The notes: generated by a model from the letters alone, not told the origin. Positions 35,033-44,834 are shown, counted from the first letter of the stretch. The stretch is DNA of 64,000 bases from Dehalococcoidia bacterium UBA7891 (GCA_002500485.1 DLRJ01000033.1:7470-71469); one strand, 5' to 3'. Numbers and translations are program-made.

Positions 35033-35219
35033 TCTGAGCGTACCTCCAATAGGGCTGCAGTTTTGTTGTAGGACATAAAATACACCTTTCTGGTGGTGAT
35101 GGTACATGGAGCATCTACAATTGAGATGTCAGACTCGATTCAAATTTTTGTGAGGATATAACGCACCAGTCACATTAGACTAGAAAGATAGTTACACAAT
35201 ACGGTAATATCAGCTCATT

Positions 35220-35885
35220 ATGGAGAAAGAATTCAATTCCGAAAACCTTTATGAAGAGCTCCGGCAATCGCAAATGGATATACGCCACCTAGGTGACAGT
35301 ATCCAGGCATTGCGAGAAGAATTGGAATCTCAAAATTATGAGAAAGACAAAAATGTTCAATCGGTCCGGATGGAAGGGGTTGATGAAGTGATCCAGCTGA
35401 AAGAAACCATCACTAGCTTGCGAGAAGAACTTCAAAATATGCAGTTTGAAAACAGCCAATCAGTTGAAAGACTACACAGCGACTACGCAGAGGAAATGCA
35501 ACAACTCAGGGATACAGCCAGCAGTCTTCGTACTGAACTCGAAGAATTGAAATTCCAGAAAGACCGCGATGTTCAAAAGGCTATTTCTGATTCTGCAATA
35601 GAATGCGACCAATTGCGGGCTACTGCTGGGGCGCTAAGACAGGAACTTGAAGATCTTCGATTCAACAAGGATAACGAAGTGCAAAAAGCCATAACTGGTG
35701 GAGCGGATGAAATTATGCAGTTAAAAGAAACATCTGCATCCTTAAGAGATAACATTGAAACCATCAAGAGTGAATATGACCAAAAGCTTCACGATATAAA
35801 GCGAGATGCCCTCGATGAAAAAAACCATCTCACTGAAACAATAGTAACTTTGAGAAATTCATTGGAAGGAAATTCCAAAAAATGA
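35220..35885 (+). CDS. Repetitive coiled-coil protein (six 36-residue repeats)
   Basis: This 221-residue protein is almost entirely alpha-helical and acidic. From residue 10 it consists of six units of 36 residues (10-45, 46-81, 82-117, 118-153, 154-189 and a shorter 190-221). Each unit has a core like QLxET-x3-LREEL followed by a charged stretch ending KDxE. Thirty-six residues equal ten turns of an alpha-helix, so the repeat would keep the same face aligned, favouring a long straight coiled coil. No signal peptide or membrane helix is visible. It lies 61 bases upstream of the GAF-cyclase gene and may scaffold or regulate it. The function is unknown. Confidence 0.82.
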   Translation: MEKEFNSENLYEELRQSQMDIRHLGDSIQALREELESQNYEKDKNVQSVRMEGVDEVIQLKETITSLREELQNMQFENSQSVERLHSDYAEEMQQLRDTASSLRTELEELKFQKDRDVQKAISDSAIECDQLRATAGALRQELEDLRFNKDNEVQKAITGGADEIMQLKETSASLRDNIETIKSEYDQKLHDIKRDALDEKNHLTETIVTLRNSLEGNSKK

Positions 35886-35946
35886 TAATCATCGTTTTCA
35901 ATTGTTCAATTACATATTATTCATCAAAGAAAGTACAGGTTGAACT

Positions 35947-38187
35947 ATGGCACAAAAATTAGAAACTTCAGATAGATCCGAAATGCTATTGAACATCTCA
36001 AGACGTGTCGCTAGAGACGAATCAATAGAAGAAATAATAGCTAGCATAATTGAAGTCACAACTTGGGAATTGAAGGCAGAAAGAGGATCTTTGTTTTTAA
36101 ACGATGCAGCAACGAACGAGCTATACACCAGATTCGCCCAAGGTGCTAATTTAAGAGAAATACGTATACACAACAAAAGCGGGATAGCGGGATCAGTTTT
36201 CCAATCAGGAGTCGGCGAGATAATCCACGACGCATACAATGACGATCGTTTTAATTCTGCAGTAGATCAGCAGACCGGATATATGACCAAGAATATTCTA
36301 TGCGCCCCGGTCAAAACCTTAAACGGAGTAATTATTGGAAGCGCGGAGGTGCTAAACAAAAAATCCGGTCGCTTCACCAAGAAAGATTTGGAACTTTTAG
36401 AAGCTATGACGGAGCAAGCAAGTATAGCACTGCAAAGTGCTCAATTTGTGGAACAAATGCAGAAAAGTAGAGATGAAGAGAAAAAGCTTCTTGACGTGGT
36501 CTCGGAAGTGACTGCAGAGATAGACTTGCCGACAATGCTAAGCAAGGTTATGGGGGAAGCTACCAAAATGCTTAACGCTGACAGGTCTTCGATATTCCTT
36601 AACGATCCAAAAACTAATGAGCTTTGGTTGCAAATTGGTGATGGCTTGGAAAGTACTCAAATAAGGTTTCCAAATCATCTGGGCATTGCAGGTACCGTTT
36701 TTACTTCTGGCCAAACTATCAACATCCCTCACGCTTATGCAGATCTAAGGTTTAACCCAGATTTTGATAAACAAACCGGATATTTCACTAGGTCGATATT
36801 GTGCGTCCCGATCATAAATAAGGACAGAATAATATTAGGTGTTACACAAGTCCTTAACAAAAGAGGAGGCCCGTTTAGTGAAGAAGATGAGCAAAGATTA
36901 AAAGCTTTTACCGCACAAATTTCTGTCGGCCTAGAAAATGCTCAGCTTTTTGCGGATGTACAGAATATGAAAAACTATAACGATAGCATCTTACAAAGTG
37001 CAGCCTCAGGCGTGATAACTCTAGATGAAGATGAAAAAATAATAACCTGCAATGAAGCAGGTCTTAGAATACTAAGCATTACTGGGTCAGAAATATTACA
37101 GAAACCCGCTGTAGATTTCTTCATCGGAGAAAATGAATGGTTAATGGAGCGCATCAACAAAGTACAGGATGAACAACAAACTGACACCTTTGTAGATGTA
37201 TCCTATCAAACGGACGACCAAACATTATCACTCAATGGCACTGTTGCTCCCCTCATAAGCATGGATGGGAAAAAACTTGGGGTCATGGTGATGCTAGAAG
37301 ACATCAGTACAGAAAAGAGAATGAAGTCCACTATGTCCAGATACATGGACCCAGGTCTGGCGGACCAGTTGCTTGAGGGAGATGATAATTTAGGCGGTGA
37401 AGAAAAAAAAGCAACAATTCTATTTTCAGATGTCAGAGGGTTTACAACTATCACCGAGCAATTGGGAGCCCAAGGAACCGTTCAATTACTAAACGACTAT
37501 TTTTCCATCATGGTGGATTCCATAACGAACCAAGGGGGGATGTTAGATAAATTTATTGGGGATGCCATAATGGCAGCCTTCGGAATTCCATTCACTACTG
37601 ATGATGACGAAGATAGAGCACTGAGAGCCTCAATCGACATGATAACCAACCTTTGGGAATGGAATGAGGTGCGGGCCGAAAATGGGCTACCACCAATTGA
37701 CATGGGGATAGGATTAAACACTGACACAGTTGTATCTGGAAATATTGGTTCCCCCAAAAGAATGGATTACACAGTTATAGGCGACGGGGTGAATTTGGCA
37801 GCCAGATTAGAATCGGCCTGCAAACAGTACGCCGCTCGCATATTGGTGAGTGAGTTTACGCATTCCAATCTAAAAGGCGTATATAGGTCTAGGGAAATCG
37901 ACAGGGTGATTGTGAAAGGTAAAACAGAGCCTGTAGGAATTTATGAGGTACTAGATTTCCATACCGCAGAAACATTCCCAAATGTAATGGAAGTATTGAA
38001 CTACTTCAAAGATGGATTAGAAAAATATAGGGTTGGTGCCTGGGATCCTGCTATAAAATCATTTAAAGAAGGCCAAAGGTTAAATCCGACAGATTATATT
38101 ACTGAAATGTATATAGGTCGTTGCCAAAGCTTAAAAGCAGACCCTCCGAAAGATTGGGATGGGGTTTGGGTGATGACATCAAAATAA
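35947..38187 (+). CDS. Class III adenylate cyclase with two GAF domains and a PAS domain
   Basis: This 746-residue cytoplasmic signalling protein has GAF1 (about 20-165), GAF2 (about 185-335, with the parallel motif QTGYFTRSILCVP), PAS (about 340-455, SGVITLDEDEKIITCNEAG) and a class III cyclase domain (about 475-660). The cyclase has metal Asps in FSDVRGFT and GDAIMAAFG, the adenine-reading Lys in LDKFIGD, and the transition-state Asn-Arg pair in GDGVNLAARLE; Lys plus Thr (YTVIGD) matches bacterial adenylate cyclases. A TPR-like tail follows. cAMP would be made in response to GAF ligands such as cyclic nucleotides. The coiled-coil gene precedes it. Confidence 0.92.
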   Translation: MAQKLETSDRSEMLLNISRRVARDESIEEIIASIIEVTTWELKAERGSLFLNDAATNELYTRFAQGANLREIRIHNKSGIAGSVFQSGVGEIIHDAYNDDRFNSAVDQQTGYMTKNILCAPVKTLNGVIIGSAEVLNKKSGRFTKKDLELLEAMTEQASIALQSAQFVEQMQKSRDEEKKLLDVVSEVTAEIDLPTMLSKVMGEATKMLNADRSSIFLNDPKTNELWLQIGDGLESTQIRFPNHLGIAGTVFTSGQTINIPHAYADLRFNPDFDKQTGYFTRSILCVPIINKDRIILGVTQVLNKRGGPFSEEDEQRLKAFTAQISVGLENAQLFADVQNMKNYNDSILQSAASGVITLDEDEKIITCNEAGLRILSITGSEILQKPAVDFFIGENEWLMERINKVQDEQQTDTFVDVSYQTDDQTLSLNGTVAPLISMDGKKLGVMVMLEDISTEKRMKSTMSRYMDPGLADQLLEGDDNLGGEEKKATILFSDVRGFTTITEQLGAQGTVQLLNDYFSIMVDSITNQGGMLDKFIGDAIMAAFGIPFTTDDDEDRALRASIDMITNLWEWNEVRAENGLPPIDMGIGLNTDTVVSGNIGSPKRMDYTVIGDGVNLAARLESACKQYAARILVSEFTHSNLKGVYRSREIDRVIVKGKTEPVGIYEVLDFHTAETFPNVMEVLNYFKDGLEKYRVGAWDPAIKSFKEGQRLNPTDYITEMYIGRCQSLKADPPKDWDGVWVMTSK

Positions 38188-38265
38188 ATAATAAAATCAC
38201 TAAGCCCACTTGAACGAAATTATGTCCTATGCTAAGTTTGGCTGACTTTTAACGGGAGATTTGCT

Positions 38266-38487
38266 GTGCTACCACATGTAACTAAATTTGGTATTTATTT
38301 TAATTCTTCGGAGGAGAAAGTCGTCAGAATTACTTCTCCATACTGGTTCCCTCCTGAGCCTGAATGGGTCTATGTAACCAAGGAAGTAAACGCCACTCTC
38401 TTGAGTATTCGGGAAATGATAAAAGAGCAAGGATTAGCTGACCAAAGTGATTCTGTGACTTGGGGTCGCATACCTTTGTTAGATTAG
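38266..38487 (+). CDS. Small protein of unknown function
   Basis: This 73-residue protein has a beta-rich start (KFGIYFNSSEEKVVRITSPYW) with several aromatic residues and a helical end (VNATLLSIREMIKEQG). GGGAG lies 8 bases before a GTG start. No membrane segment is visible. It is upstream of the amidase cluster but separated by 30 bases from the next small gene. I recognise no family. Confidence 0.6.
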   Translation: MLPHVTKFGIYFNSSEEKVVRITSPYWFPPEPEWVYVTKEVNATLLSIREMIKEQGLADQSDSVTWGRIPLLD

Positions 38488-38516
38488 CTTCAGGAAATCT
38501 TCGGAGCCCATATTAA

Positions 38517-38705
38517 ATGCCACATGATAACGAGCTAAAATCAGATAGACTCCCAGAATATGTCTCTAAATTATCGATAGATGCTGAACAATGGGCCATC
38601 TTAGAACCTTTGGTTAGATCTGCCTCAAATTCTGTCATAATGCTGGACCAAGTGCTAACAGTAGAAACTGAGTCATCAGCTATTTTTGTCTTGGGAAAGG
38701 TTTAA
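38517..38705 (+). CDS. AtzG/DUF4089-like small protein partner of the amidase
   Basis: This 62-residue helical protein lies 3 bases before an amidase gene. It begins with a short polar stretch and ends with a conserved-looking PLxxE..xF-type pattern (VETESSAIFVLG), which resembles AtzG (DUF4089), the small subunit of the AtzE amidase, in placement and length. It is less like GatC, which is longer and has different motifs. AtzG stabilises AtzE; the same is inferred here. Confidence 0.55.
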   Translation: MPHDNELKSDRLPEYVSKLSIDAEQWAILEPLVRSASNSVIMLDQVLTVETESSAIFVLGKV

Positions 38706-38708
38706 GCC

Positions 38709-40115
38709 TTGGACAATTTATACGAACTTTCCATTAGTGAAGCTTCAAGCTTACTGAAAAAAAAAGAACTCTCCCCTGTAGACCTCGTAGCCTCACATCT
38801 TCTTCGTATAAATGAGACAGATAACCGGCTGAACTCCTTTATAACCGTCTTAAGTGACAAATCCCAAAAAGATGCACTCCAGGCAGAAAAAGAAATTTTG
38901 TCAGGGCAATGGAAGGGAAATCTACACGGAATCCCTATCGGACTCAAAGATCTTTATTACACCAAAGGCATACCGACAACAGTAGGGTCCAAAATATATA
39001 AAGACTTCATCCCCGATTTTAACGCTACCGTGGTGGACAAATTAACTGAGGCAGGGGCCGTCATCATCGGTAAGCTACAAATGCATGAGTTTGCACTGGG
39101 GACAACCAGCCATAACCCTCATTATGGGCCAGCCAAGAACCCATGGAACACTGAATGTGTTACTGGTGGCTCTAGCGGAGGATCAGCTTCCGCAGTCTCC
39201 GGCGGCCAATGCATGGGGGCTTTAGGTAGTGATACGGGGGGATCAATACGGATACCTTCGGCTTTATGTGGGATTGTTGGTATGAAACCCACATTTGGGA
39301 GAGTCTCAAGATATGGCGTGTTCCCCTTGAGCAGTTCTTTGGATACTGTAGGTCCTATGACAAGAACAGTGAAAGATAATGCCATAATGCTCAACGCTAT
39401 TGCAGGACATGATATAAATGATTCTTTCTCTGCAAAACACAGCCTATCGGATTACACATCCGATATTGAAAAAGACATTAGTGGGATAAAAATAGGGAAC
39501 CCTCAAACATATTTCTACGATGTTATTGATAAAGAAGTAGTCTGCTTGATGGAAAAAGCCTCCGAGCATTTTACGGATTTGGGGGCCAAAGTCGAACCTG
39601 CTGAAGTACCTATACTTGAACATACCCTAGCTATATCCGGAACAATACTTCTAACAGAGGCAGCCGAGATACATTCTGAAAATATTAGAACTAAAGCAGA
39701 ATTAATTGGCAATGATGTTAAATCTCGATTGCAGCAAGGCGCTCTGACATCAGGCGTGGATTATGTAAAAAGTCAAAGGGCAAGAACTATATATAATCAA
39801 AAAATAGACGACTTATTTAAAACTTATGACATTTTAGTTTCTCCTACAGTGGCCACAGGAGCACCCCTATTAGACGATACATCTGTAGATATCAACGGAG
39901 TCCAGGAACTCATAGCACCATTAATGGCAAGACTAACTCGCCCACAAAACATAACAGGACTTCCTACCATTTCACTTCCTATTGGTTTCACATCAAAGGG
40001 GTTACCGGTGGCAATGCAACTTACTGCACCTCCATTCCAAGAGGCTCGACTCTATAACATAGCCAATCAATACGAAAAAGTATCAACCTTCAAAAATATA
40101 ATTCCATCAATCTAG
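38709..40115 (+). CDS. Amidase signature family enzyme
   Basis: This 468-residue amidohydrolase has the Ser-cisSer-Lys triad: Lys in GIPIGLKDLYYTKG near residue 80, cis-Ser and nucleophile Ser in GGSSGGSASAVSGG, with GSDTGGSIRIPSALCG. It resembles GatA but no GatB is here, so it is more likely an aryl- or allophanate-type amidase. The start is TTG with AAAGG 8 bases upstream. The small gene ahead is probably its partner subunit. The amide substrate is unknown. Confidence 0.88.
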   Translation: MDNLYELSISEASSLLKKKELSPVDLVASHLLRINETDNRLNSFITVLSDKSQKDALQAEKEILSGQWKGNLHGIPIGLKDLYYTKGIPTTVGSKIYKDFIPDFNATVVDKLTEAGAVIIGKLQMHEFALGTTSHNPHYGPAKNPWNTECVTGGSSGGSASAVSGGQCMGALGSDTGGSIRIPSALCGIVGMKPTFGRVSRYGVFPLSSSLDTVGPMTRTVKDNAIMLNAIAGHDINDSFSAKHSLSDYTSDIEKDISGIKIGNPQTYFYDVIDKEVVCLMEKASEHFTDLGAKVEPAEVPILEHTLAISGTILLTEAAEIHSENIRTKAELIGNDVKSRLQQGALTSGVDYVKSQRARTIYNQKIDDLFKTYDILVSPTVATGAPLLDDTSVDINGVQELIAPLMARLTRPQNITGLPTISLPIGFTSKGLPVAMQLTAPPFQEARLYNIANQYEKVSTFKNIIPSI

Positions 40116-40165
40116 AAATCTGTCACAATATCCAAATAAAATAATGGTCTGGAGAAGATAAGTTT

Positions 40166-41086
40166 ATGAGCACTAAAGAACGTCAAGGATTATCTCTATA
40201 TGATGCTGCAAGGGAAGTAGGCGTAAGTTTTGAAAAAGAATGGAAGCCTGAAAGCAAATCAATAGAAGTGAACGGAATGAAATTCCATTACCTTGAATGG
40301 GGCGACCCTGCCAATCCCGTCATGGTACTGCTTCATGGCTTTGCCCAACAATCACATTCTTGGGACTTCGTTGCCCTGTCATTCGCAGACAGATATCGAA
40401 TAATAGCATTGGATCAAAGAGGACATGGCGACAGTGATTGGGCGTCGGACGGAGACTACACTCCAGAAACACAACAAAAAGACATAGAGGCAATAGTAAC
40501 CAAACTAGGCCTCGGCGAATTCGTTCTGATGGGACTTTCGATGGGTGGAAGAAACTCATTCACCTATGCCTCCTCTAACCCCGACCAGGTAAAAGCTTTA
40601 ATAATTGTGGATGCTGGACCTGAAAATGTCAGGGCAGGAACTCAGAACATAAGAAACTTCGTGGAGCAGGAGGACGAACTTGACTCTATCGACGCCTTTG
40701 TCGACAGGGTAATCAAATACAATCCTCGGAGGGATCCAATACAAATCAGAGGAAGCATAGTTAACAATCTAAAACAACTTCCTAACGGTAAATGGACATG
40801 GAAATATGACAAAATCCTAAGATCCCAAGGAAGAATGGGGCGTCCCCAAGACCCAGAAATGACTAGCAGACTATGGGGTTATTTAGAGAACTTGCAGTGC
40901 CCCACCATGGTTGTTAGAGGAGACAAGAGCGACATTATAGCTACTGAAACTGCTGACCGAATGATTGGAAGAATTCCGGGTGGTCAATTAGCGATAATAG
41001 AAAATGCCGGACACCTTGTCATGGGTGATAACCCATCCGGGTTTGAAAAGGCTGTAACTGCCTTCATAGAATCGATTCAAAAATAA
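40166..41086 (+). CDS. Alpha/beta-hydrolase fold enzyme
   Basis: This 306-residue hydrolase has HGFAQQSHSWDF (oxyanion loop), the nucleophile elbow GLSMGGRNS (Ser in G-x-S-x-G), a likely acid in VRGDKSDI and the catalytic His in ENAGHLV. About 50 extra residues precede the fold. It follows the amidase by 50 bases and may be in its transcript. Esterase, lactonase or dehalogenase functions cannot be told apart. Confidence 0.87.
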   Translation: MSTKERQGLSLYDAAREVGVSFEKEWKPESKSIEVNGMKFHYLEWGDPANPVMVLLHGFAQQSHSWDFVALSFADRYRIIALDQRGHGDSDWASDGDYTPETQQKDIEAIVTKLGLGEFVLMGLSMGGRNSFTYASSNPDQVKALIIVDAGPENVRAGTQNIRNFVEQEDELDSIDAFVDRVIKYNPRRDPIQIRGSIVNNLKQLPNGKWTWKYDKILRSQGRMGRPQDPEMTSRLWGYLENLQCPTMVVRGDKSDIIATETADRMIGRIPGGQLAIIENAGHLVMGDNPSGFEKAVTAFIESIQK

Positions 41087-41207
41087 TATCTTTATAATTT
41101 AAATCCAATGTTGAATTATAAATTGCTACACCGAAGATTGGGTGTTACACTTTTTACAAACTTAAATTAGTTAGATAACAAGAAAGAGAGAAATCCAGGA
41201 GAACGGA

Positions 41208-41471
41208 TTGGATAGGGCTGACAAGGAAGCCGTTATTGCGGAATACCGCGTTCACGACAACGATACAGGGTCGACTGAGTCGCAAGTAGCGATACTGACT
41301 TCACGTATCAATGAATTGACCCAGCACTTAAGAGAGCACAATCACGACGAATCCACAAGAAGAGGTTTGCTGAAACTTGTAGGAAAGCGTCGGAGGCTTT
41401 TACGCTATCTGAATGCAGAAGACGTAAACAGATACAGGTCGTTAATAGCCAGATTGGGTCTTAGGCGGTAG
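41208..41471 (+). CDS. rpsO: 30S ribosomal protein uS15
   Basis: This 87-residue S15 binds 16S rRNA in the platform. It has the family stretch [16 protein letters not shown] and the conserved [19 protein letters not shown] pattern (here written with THR before RRG). The start is TTG with AGGAG 9 bases upstream. It precedes pnp, the widespread rpsO-pnp pairing. Confidence 0.97.
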   Translation: MDRADKEAVIAEYRVHDNDTGSTESQVAILTSRINELTQHLREHNHDESTRRGLLKLVGKRRRLLRYLNAEDVNRYRSLIARLGLRR

Positions 41472-41522
41472 TAACTTACACATCACTCCCCCCCCGATTA
41501 TTGCACATCTCCCATCTGAACC

Positions 41523-41541
41523 TCTGGTACTACTCCAGGAG
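41523..41541 (+). promoter_or_regulatory. Possible hairpin covering the pnp ribosome site
   Basis: TCTGG (41523-41527) can pair with CCAGG (41535-41539) around a 7-base loop, with one G-U pair. The 3' arm holds two of the SD bases (AGGAG at 41537-41541). It could dampen translation of pnp. Confidence 0.35.
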
Positions 41542-41550
41542 TAAATAGAC

Positions 41551-43917
41551 ATTTCATTACATACAATAACCCGTAATATACACGGACACGATTTAGAATT
41601 AGAAACGGGGCGGTTGGCTCAAAAAGCAGGCGGCTCGATATTGATCAAGCAAGGTGACAATGTGGTTCTAGCCACGGTCACAATGAGTAATCCTCGAGAA
41701 GGATTAGATTTTTTCCCCCTCACAGTGGATCTTGAAGAAAGACACTACGCTATTGGCCAAATACCCGGAAGTTTTTTTAGACGGGAAGGCAGGCCTACAA
41801 CCCACGCAATACTCACTGACAGGCTAATAGACAGGCCAATAAGGCCTTTATTCCCCAAGGGATTTAAAAACGAGGTCCAAGTTATAGCAACAACACTGTC
41901 CAGTGACAGAGAAATACCCTTAGATATCATAGCCTTAAACGGGGTTTCCGCTGCCTTGAGCATATCGAACATCCCATTTAATGGACCTATTGCAGCAACC
42001 CGAATCGGGTATATTGATGGTGAATTTGTAATTAACCCTACATATGCTCAGATTGAAGAAAGCCTCTTAGATCTTGTGGTTGCAGGATCTACCGATGGCG
42101 TATCAATGATGGAAGCCGGGGCAAAAGAGGTAGATGAGGATGTCGTGTTTGAGGCTATCCAACTAGCACAGTCGGTAAATTTAGAGATTATCTCCCTACA
42201 ACAAGATTTCGCTGATGAAATTGGTACCCCAAAATCAGATTTTGTACCAAAAGGCCATGATCCTGAAGCTGTGAAACAAGCAAGAGAAATTTTGGGAGAC
42301 CGTATTTACACGGCAATGTCAGACGCAGAAGATCAAGAAGATATGAGGAATCGTTTAAAAGTTTTAGAAGACGAATTGGAAGAATCCCTGTCAGAGGAAT
42401 TTGATTCCAGTGTTTCAGCTGGAGCCTTTGAGGAACTGCTAGATGAACAATTCAGGGTCAGAATACTTAAAGACGGAGTTAGACCGGATGGGAGAGGTTT
42501 GAGAGAAATACGATCTCTTTCAGCGGAGGTTTCAATTTTACCTCGTACTCATGGCACAGGACTATTTAATAGAGGTGAAACACAAATACTGGGTGTAACC
42601 ACCCTCGGGTCTTCAGGCGACGCACAGAAACTAGACAATCTAAGCCCAGAAGTATCCAAAAACTTCATGCTCCACTATAACTTTCCTCCTTATTCTGTCG
42701 GAGAAGCGAGAAGAGTTGGATCCCCTGGCCGTAGAGAGATCGGGCATGGAGCTTTAGCAGAAAGAGCCTTGAGTGCTGTTTTACCTTCCCAAGAAGATTT
42801 CCCCTACACAATAAGAATTGTATGTGAAGCTCTTAGCTCAAATGGTAGTACATCCATGGGGAGTGTTTGCGCAGGAACTTTAGCTCTAATGGATGCTGGA
42901 GTGCCGATTACATCCCCGGTAGCTGGAATATCTGTCGGGCTTATTACTGGTGAAGATGGTGAATATGTAACCTTAACCGACATACAAGGATTAGAAGACC
43001 ATGTTGGAGATATGGATTTCAAAGTTGCAGGTACTTCTGAGGGAGTTACAGCGATACAACTTGACATAAAGGTAAATAGCATCAGTTTTGAGGTAATAAA
43101 AGAGGCCCTCTCACAGGCAAAAGAAGCCAGGTCACAAGTATTGGACGTTATAACGTCTGCTATACCTGAAGTCAGATCTGATGTCAGTCCTCATGCTCCC
43201 AGAATCCAAAAAATCATGGTTCCTACAGATAAAATAGGAGCAGTAATTGGCCCAGGCGGCAAAACAATCAGAGCGATAGTTGAAGAAACCAACGCTACCG
43301 TCGACATACAAGATGATGGAACGGTCCTTATCGGGTCATCTAATGCAGAAGATGCGGCGAGAGCAATACAGATGGTGGAAGATCTTACGAGAGAGATCAA
43401 AGTAGGAGAAATCTTTACCGGAACCGTAGCTAAAATAGCCAGTTTTGGAGCCTTCGTTCAAATATTACCTGGTACAGATGGTATGGTCCACATAAGTGAA
43501 CTCGCCAATTACCGGGTTGCAAATGTAGAAGATGAAGTATCAGTCGGAGATGAAGTGGATGTGAAAGTCATAGGGGTTGACCAGTCAGGAAAAATTAAAT
43601 TGTCCAGAAAAATACTTCTAGATGATAGTGATGGCCCGTCGTCTTCTGCTCCAAGTCCCAGGAAAGAAATTGAAAAGGTTGAGGTAAATGTTGGGGACAT
43701 CATAACCGGAGCAGTAGTGAACATTGCGAAATTCGGGGCCTTCGTTGAAATAGCACCTGGCACAGACGGAATGGTTCATATAAGTGAATTAGAAAATTAC
43801 AGAGTGGCCAAAGTCGAAGACGTTGTAAGTGTGGGAGAGGAAATTACGGTGGAGGTCATTGATGTAGACGATTCCGGTCGTATAAAACTTTCTCGTAAGG
43901 CCCTTTTGACTGACTAA
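41551..43917 (+). CDS. pnp: Polynucleotide phosphorylase (probable ATT start)
   Basis: PNPase degrades RNA 3' to 5' with phosphate. Two RNase PH domains, the KH domain (GAVIGPGGKTIRAI) and two S1 domains are visible; the S1 domain is duplicated (GTDGMVHISEL occurs twice), which is unusual because most have one. The first obvious start, TTG at 41614, would cut off the conserved beginning of RNase PH domain 1. The same frame upstream encodes the family match HDLELETGR, and the only start-like codon before the in-frame TAA is ATT at 41551, with AGGAG 9 bases ahead. ATT starts are rare (infC, pcnB) and often regulatory. The frame gives about 788 residues. Confidence 0.9.
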   Translation: MSLHTITRNIHGHDLELETGRLAQKAGGSILIKQGDNVVLATVTMSNPREGLDFFPLTVDLEERHYAIGQIPGSFFRREGRPTTHAILTDRLIDRPIRPLFPKGFKNEVQVIATTLSSDREIPLDIIALNGVSAALSISNIPFNGPIAATRIGYIDGEFVINPTYAQIEESLLDLVVAGSTDGVSMMEAGAKEVDEDVVFEAIQLAQSVNLEIISLQQDFADEIGTPKSDFVPKGHDPEAVKQAREILGDRIYTAMSDAEDQEDMRNRLKVLEDELEESLSEEFDSSVSAGAFEELLDEQFRVRILKDGVRPDGRGLREIRSLSAEVSILPRTHGTGLFNRGETQILGVTTLGSSGDAQKLDNLSPEVSKNFMLHYNFPPYSVGEARRVGSPGRREIGHGALAERALSAVLPSQEDFPYTIRIVCEALSSNGSTSMGSVCAGTLALMDAGVPITSPVAGISVGLITGEDGEYVTLTDIQGLEDHVGDMDFKVAGTSEGVTAIQLDIKVNSISFEVIKEALSQAKEARSQVLDVITSAIPEVRSDVSPHAPRIQKIMVPTDKIGAVIGPGGKTIRAIVEETNATVDIQDDGTVLIGSSNAEDAARAIQMVEDLTREIKVGEIFTGTVAKIASFGAFVQILPGTDGMVHISELANYRVANVEDEVSVGDEVDVKVIGVDQSGKIKLSRKILLDDSDGPSSSAPSPRKEIEKVEVNVGDIITGAVVNIAKFGAFVEIAPGTDGMVHISELENYRVAKVEDVVSVGEEITVEVIDVDDSGRIKLSRKALLTD

Positions 43918-43939
43918 AACTTCTCAATTGTTGGAAGTT
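43918..43939 (+). terminator. Possible terminator after pnp
   Basis: AACTTC (43918-43923) and GAAGTT (43934-43939) form a 6-bp stem, followed after AGG by TTTT. It is weak. Confidence 0.35.
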
Positions 43940-43980
43940 AGGTTTTACAGAGCAACCAATGTGATAAAAGGAGTTCCACC

Positions 43981-44772
43981 ATGGCTGATATTAAAGTCGT
44001 CGTTAACGGAGTCCTAGGAAAGATGGGTCAGGAGGTTTTAAATGCCGTGGATAAAACCCAAGGTATGAAACCTATTGGTGGTTCAGATATTGCCGCCAAT
44101 ATTGATCAAATACCATTGCCTAATGGAGAAGGATTCATACCGGTATTTCAAAATATAAGAGATGCGGTCAAAGGAGCTGACGTTGTTGTGGATTTCACAA
44201 ACGCATCTGGCGCAAAAGGTGTAATGGAAGCCGCTGCACCAGCTGGAGCCAGTTGTGTCATTGGTTCAACTGGTCTATCTCAAGAGGATTTTGAGAAGGC
44301 TAAATCGTTAGCTGAGTCTAATAACACAAGCATAATCATTGCTCCTAATTTCGCTATGGGAGCGGTATTGATGTCACATTTAGTAAAAGCAGCTGCTAGA
44401 TTTTTTGACTATGCTGATCTAACAGAAGTTCATCATGAAGCGAAAATAGATGCTCCATCTGGAACCGCTTTAGCAATAGCACAGGCAGCTGTAGAGGGGA
44501 AAGGGAGTCGCTTTGAGGCTCCACTTGCTGAAAAAGAACTTATCGCTGATACCAGGGGTGGAACACACGAAGGGGTTGTAATACATAGCGGTAGAATGCC
44601 AGGACGAGTCGCACATCATGAGATGGTTTTTGGATCCTTAGGCCAAACTTTGACACTGCGTCATGATTCGATAAATAGAGAAAGTTTTATGCCAGGTGTG
44701 ATTATGGCAATAAAGGCCTCAGAAACATCAAATGGATTGACTGTCGGGCTAGATAAAATTATGGGCCTATAA
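43981..44772 (+). CDS. dapB: 4-hydroxy-tetrahydrodipicolinate reductase
   Basis: The second step of this lysine/DAP branch after DapA. It is a 263-residue reductase with the dinucleotide motif VNGVLGKMGQEV and the catalytic stretch HHEAKIDAPSGTALAIA. The NADPH/NADH site matches DapB. It is followed by asd after 62 bases and then by dapA after 4 bases, forming a DAP operon. AAAGGAG lies 8 bases before the ATG. Confidence 0.95.
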   Translation: MADIKVVVNGVLGKMGQEVLNAVDKTQGMKPIGGSDIAANIDQIPLPNGEGFIPVFQNIRDAVKGADVVVDFTNASGAKGVMEAAAPAGASCVIGSTGLSQEDFEKAKSLAESNNTSIIIAPNFAMGAVLMSHLVKAAARFFDYADLTEVHHEAKIDAPSGTALAIAQAAVEGKGSRFEAPLAEKELIADTRGGTHEGVVIHSGRMPGRVAHHEMVFGSLGQTLTLRHDSINRESFMPGVIMAIKASETSNGLTVGLDKIMGL

Positions 44773-44834
44773 CCCTCTCCATTTTATCAGTCGACCCATC
44801 CACCGGTTTAATATTCAAATTTACGGAGGAAAAC

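Noticed and set aside
35220..35885. CRISPR or DNA tandem repeat
   Set aside because: The 108-base unit repeats only as protein; the DNA copies are diverged and have no spacers.
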